Source: Promethearchaeota archaeon
Lineage (GTDB): Archaea; Asgardarchaeota; Lokiarchaeia; Sigynarchaeales; SOKP01
Length of the DNA: 8,128 nt
NCBI GenBank assembly: GCA_030608765.1
Contig: JAUWDN010000029.1
Span: 1-8,128 of the forward strand
Direction: 5' to 3'
The position numbers and the translations under genes were made by a program. Below, piece after piece: positions 5,709 to 8,128 of the stretch; position 1 is the first letter of the stretch; every line of letters begins with the position of its first letter. The notes beneath the pieces are model-generated. The model searched no databases, had not been told where the DNA came from, and saw nothing but the letters and a program-made list of their open reading frames with translations.

Positions 5709-6548
5709 ATGATCCCCCTAAAACTGGATATTCTTGAGCAAACTGAACATAAGTTGGTATTGGTAATTAAAGGTATCTCTATTGAGATGATTAACGCTTT
5801 AAGACGAATTATACTTACAGAAATACCCGTCATGGCGATAGACGAGGTTATTATTTTAAAAAATGATTCTCCTTTATATGACGAAATTATTTCACATAGA
5901 CTAGGACTTATTCCTCTTAAAACAGATTTAGATGTATACAAATTGCCACGAGAATGCGAATGTGGCGGATTTGGGTGCCCATTATGCCAAGTTTCTCTAA
6001 CCTGTGAAATTACTAATAACACTAATATCCCGTTAGAAATATTCTCGGGTGATTTAAAATCAAATGACCCTAAAATAATTCCCGTTGATCCAAATATCCC
6101 GATTGTTAAGATTGATAAAAACAATAAAGTGATTATCGAAGCTTATGCAATCTTAGGTCTGGCTAAAGATCACGCGAAATGGCAAGCGGTTTCAAATGTG
6201 GCTTATAAATATTATCCTTTAGTTGAATTTGATGGAAACAAATTAAAAAATGCTGAGGAAAACCGCTTAATAGTTAAAATGTGTCCTGAAAAACTATTTA
6301 AATTAACTAACAATGAATCTTTAAAAATAATAGAGGACTATTGGAAGTATTGCACCTTATGCAAGTCTTGTGAGAATAATTCAGAAGGTAAGATAAAAGT
6401 TAGTTCAATAGAAGATGTCTATATCCTTTCAATAGAGAGTGATGGAGTTTTAGAATACAAGGTATTAATTAGTAAACTTTTCGAGATATTTAATGAGAAG
6501 ATCGATGAATTTGTCACAAAATTAGAAGAACTTGATATAGAATCATAG
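5709..6548 (+). CDS. rpo3: DNA-directed RNA polymerase subunit Rpo3 (subunit D)
   Basis: Rpo3 pairs with Rpo11 in the assembly platform of archaeal RNA polymerase, the counterpart of bacterial alpha and eukaryotic RPB3. The 279 residues start with the alpha-type dimer domain: ISIEMINALRRIILTEIP (23-40), MAIDEVIILKNDSPLYDEII (42-61), and SHRLGLIPL. The insert domain contains SGDLKSNDPKIIPVDPNIPI (113-132) and LGLAKDHAKWQ. A CECGGFGCPLC cluster (Cys83, 85, 90, 93) matches the zinc loop of RPB3. A ferredoxin-like domain carries Cys192 in a CP motif and Cys215, 218, 221 in CTLCKSC, enough for one iron-sulfur cluster. The fourth position of a full CxxCxxCxxxC motif is Ser225, so a second cluster looks absent. 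The C-terminal helices (246-279) complete the dimer domain. The ATG at 5709 gives the standard N-terminus. The neighbours are glyA and a transporter, not the ribosomal-protein genes that usually surround it in archaea. Confidence 0.96.
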   Translation: MIPLKLDILEQTEHKLVLVIKGISIEMINALRRIILTEIPVMAIDEVIILKNDSPLYDEIISHRLGLIPLKTDLDVYKLPRECECGGFGCPLCQVSLTCEITNNTNIPLEIFSGDLKSNDPKIIPVDPNIPIVKIDKNNKVIIEAYAILGLAKDHAKWQAVSNVAYKYYPLVEFDGNKLKNAEENRLIVKMCPEKLFKLTNNESLKIIEDYWKYCTLCKSCENNSEGKIKVSSIEDVYILSIESDGVLEYKVLISKLFEIFNEKIDEFVTKLEELDIES

Positions 6549-6641
6549 TCAATCTAACACGCAGCGCCTAATAATAAAAATTATCACTATAACTAAAAAC
6601 TAAACCTGACTGGAGATTTCAAATTTCCGAAATATGTGATA

Positions 6642-6651
6642 TTTTTTAAAA
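6642..6651 (+). promoter_or_regulatory. candidate TATA box of the transporter gene
   Basis: TTTTTTAAAA is centred about 28 bases upstream of the ATG at 6675, predicting transcription start at or within a couple of bases of the start codon. This fits a leaderless transcript. The 126-base gap 6549-6674 holds nothing else that I can identify. Confidence 0.45.
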
Positions 6652-6674
6652 CAAAAACCATTTCAATTAATTGA

Positions 6675-7976
6675 ATGAACCTCCCAGTTATAATTTTAAT
6701 CTTAGTTTTATTTGCGATTTTGATGGCTTTCTTTTCTCAAAATAAATTTGATTATTTCCCTATTGCATTAATTATAGGTGCAATCGCAGTAGTTTCAATG
6801 AGCGAATTTGGCAACCTCGAAACGGGAGAAATTCTAGGATTTATAAATTTTAACACATTAATCTTCATCTTTGCAATGCAAATAATCATCTATTTTGCAA
6901 CTCATGACCGAGTTTTAGAATATCTCGCCATTAAATTGATACATATTACGAAAGGGGATAATCGACTATTTTTTTTTATGATTTGCCTGTTTACAGGCAC
7001 TATGGTTGCCTTTATTGAGGATTTAACCCTCTCTTTGATAATGGTTCCATTGATCTACAGGACGTGTCGAGCTTTAGAGATACCTGCTGGCACCTACATG
7101 ATGGGAATGACCATTACTATAAACATCGGCGCGATACTCACGCCTGTTTCGAGTTTAAAAAATTTGATAATCGGCGAGGCGTTTGAATGGGGCTTTGGTG
7201 AGTACCTTGCCAACATGGGTATTTTGTTCTTAATCACGTTAATAACCACCATATTCTTGATGGATAGGTTCATCTTAAAAAAAGAAGAAAAACCAACTGA
7301 AAAAAACAAGAAGATACTAATATCAATGCTCGACCCCAAAATTGTCATCGAGAATAAAAAGTACTTTATTATGACAATTATCGTTGTTCTAGCGACTTTC
7401 CTGCTAATGATCTTAGGATTTGACCCTGCCCTTGTCGCGATCATCTCTGCAGCTATTCTTCTTCTAATTCACTATAAGGATACTAGTTTCTCGGACATCA
7501 AGAACGATATCGTGTGGAGAATCATTATTGTGTTTGCGGTCTTGTTCCTTCTTTCGAATTCATTATCACATTTTGGCTTTTCAGAGTTAGTTTCCTCAGG
7601 TTTAGTAAATTTGCTAAATGAAAACATTTATCTAGCCGTATTGATAACATTAGGCATTTCTTCTCTTTTGTCTGCATTTCTTGCCGGTACGCCCGTTACC
7701 ATCATCCTTCTCCCGATTTTTTCGACATTCATAGAATCAGGAAATGGGTTTTTTCCTAACCCCATCATTATAGCTTTTATAAGTGGTGTTAATATGGCAG
7801 GTAATTTTTTACCACAAGGTTCGGCATGTGATCTTCTCACCTTGACATTAGCAAAAAAATACAAAGTGGTGAATTTAAATTACAAGCGCTTACTAAAAAA
7901 CGGTGCCCTTTTCGCAACGATTCACTTTTTCATTATTTTAGGATATACAATGGTTTACACTTTAATTTTAAGTTAA
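6675..7976 (+). CDS. ArsB/NhaD/citrate-permease superfamily membrane transporter
   Basis: The 433-residue protein has about 12-14 hydrophobic segments (including 3-20, 27-43, 60-75, 98-112, 141-157, 180-200, 230-248, 251-265, 280-296, 318-337, 362-378, 412-432). A charged cytoplasmic loop at 200-229 divides it into two halves. The halves carry matching re-entrant motifs: FTGTMVAFIEDLTLSLIMVP (106-125) with GAILTPVSSLKNLIIG (152-167), and SAFLAGTPVTIILLPIF (333-349) with GVNMAGNFLPQGSACDLLTL (371-390). The last matches the usual GxNxGGNxxPxG element well. This architecture belongs to the ion-transporter superfamily that includes ArsB, NhaD and CitMHS (PF03600 type). The substrate is uncertain: the common Asp-Asn pair in the hairpins is Glu-Asp in the first half and Ala-Gly-Thr-Pro in the second, so arsenite or sodium specificity should not be assumed. 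No arsenic regulator or ATPase is nearby. By eye it has more C-ending codons than glyA or rpo3. An ATG start with a well-placed TATA box supports the call. Confidence 0.88.
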   Translation: MNLPVIILILVLFAILMAFFSQNKFDYFPIALIIGAIAVVSMSEFGNLETGEILGFINFNTLIFIFAMQIIIYFATHDRVLEYLAIKLIHITKGDNRLFFFMICLFTGTMVAFIEDLTLSLIMVPLIYRTCRALEIPAGTYMMGMTITINIGAILTPVSSLKNLIIGEAFEWGFGEYLANMGILFLITLITTIFLMDRFILKKEEKPTEKNKKILISMLDPKIVIENKKYFIMTIIVVLATFLLMILGFDPALVAIISAAILLLIHYKDTSFSDIKNDIVWRIIIVFAVLFLLSNSLSHFGFSELVSSGLVNLLNENIYLAVLITLGISSLLSAFLAGTPVTIILLPIFSTFIESGNGFFPNPIIIAFISGVNMAGNFLPQGSACDLLTLTLAKKYKVVNLNYKRLLKNGALFATIHFFIILGYTMVYTLILS

Positions 7977-8113
7977 GAGATGATTTCACTGCTATCCCCT
8001 CTGATTAGTTTCTAAGCACAATATGATAAGACTTTAAAATAAATCGAAAAAATATTTAAGTTTTGGGCAATTTTAAAGATTAATTTTCTAATATTTAATC
8101 AACTGAGCACAAA

Positions 8114-8128
8114 ATGAGCCATCGAATT
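8114..8128 (+). CDS. possible start of a further gene, cut by the window end
   Basis: An ATG at 8114 opens a frame (MSHRI) that runs off the window. A stop lies 16 bases upstream in the same frame. The preceding 137 bases (7977-8113) have TATA-like strings such as AATATTTAA, none at the ideal distance, and no Shine-Dalgarno site. Five codons are too few to identify or confirm a gene. Confidence 0.25.

Noticed and set aside
5702..6124. Minus-strand open frame of 140 codons antisense to rpo3
   Set aside because: It lies inside a certain gene, its translation is low in coherent motifs, and it is best explained as a shadow of rpo3 codons. The same applies to minus-strand frames at 5139-5333, 7094-7444 and 7628-7864.
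1..8128. tRNA, rRNA, CRISPR arrays, insertion sequences, toxin-antitoxin or defence genes
   Set aside because: I looked for T-loop (GTTCRANNC) patterns, regularly spaced repeats, transposase motifs and small paired ORFs on both strands and saw none.

Overview
The window is AT-rich archaeal DNA. The evidence is an RNA polymerase subunit Rpo3 (D), an archaeal-type TrmI tRNA methyltransferase, an archaeal coiled-coil protein of the COG1340 type, an archaeal-looking serine hydroxymethyltransferase, and TATA boxes about 26 bases upstream of start codons. The first gene encodes a surface protein with parallel beta-helix repeats, a 'YANDTLGN'-type Ig-like domain and a C-terminal membrane anchor. That style is common in Asgard archaea (Lokiarchaeia and relatives), so an Asgard source is my best guess. 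This is inference from protein style, not a phylogenetic result.

Layout, left to right. Bases 2-715 (+) are the 3' end of the surface-protein gene. It converges on a YjbQ/UPF0047 gene on the minus strand (734-1156). A short divergent promoter region follows, then an unrecognised basic 139-residue protein (1257-1676, +). Its stop codon directly abuts the stop of a minus-strand pair: trmI (2009-2887) followed by a small EMAP-II/MetRS-C-terminal-type tRNA-binding OB-fold protein (1677-2012). These two overlap by four bases (ATGA), and a strong ribosome binding site lies inside the end of trmI. A roughly 200-base divergent intergenic region (2888-3097) carries several dyads and a clear TATA box. 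It separates trmI from a coiled-coil protein (3098-4015, +). After a 257-base gap, which may hold a 52-codon ORF, come glyA (4273-5601), rpo3 (5709-6548) and a 12-14 helix transporter of the ArsB/NhaD/citrate-permease superfamily (6675-7976), all on the plus strand and probably each with its own promoter. The last bases may contain the start of another gene (ATG at 8114). No gene-free stretch exceeds 300 bases.

Most of the content is housekeeping: tRNA modification and binding, one-carbon metabolism and transcription. The clearest functional unit is the translationally coupled pair of tRNA methyltransferase and tRNA-binding OB protein. The only gene with a recognisable Shine-Dalgarno site is the internal gene of that pair. 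The first genes of transcription units lack one, and several have TATA boxes placed for leaderless or near-leaderless transcripts. Rpo3 stands apart from the ribosomal-protein operon in which archaea usually keep it. I see no mobile element, CRISPR array, rRNA or tRNA gene, and no convincing evidence of a new multi-gene system. The findings are modest leads.
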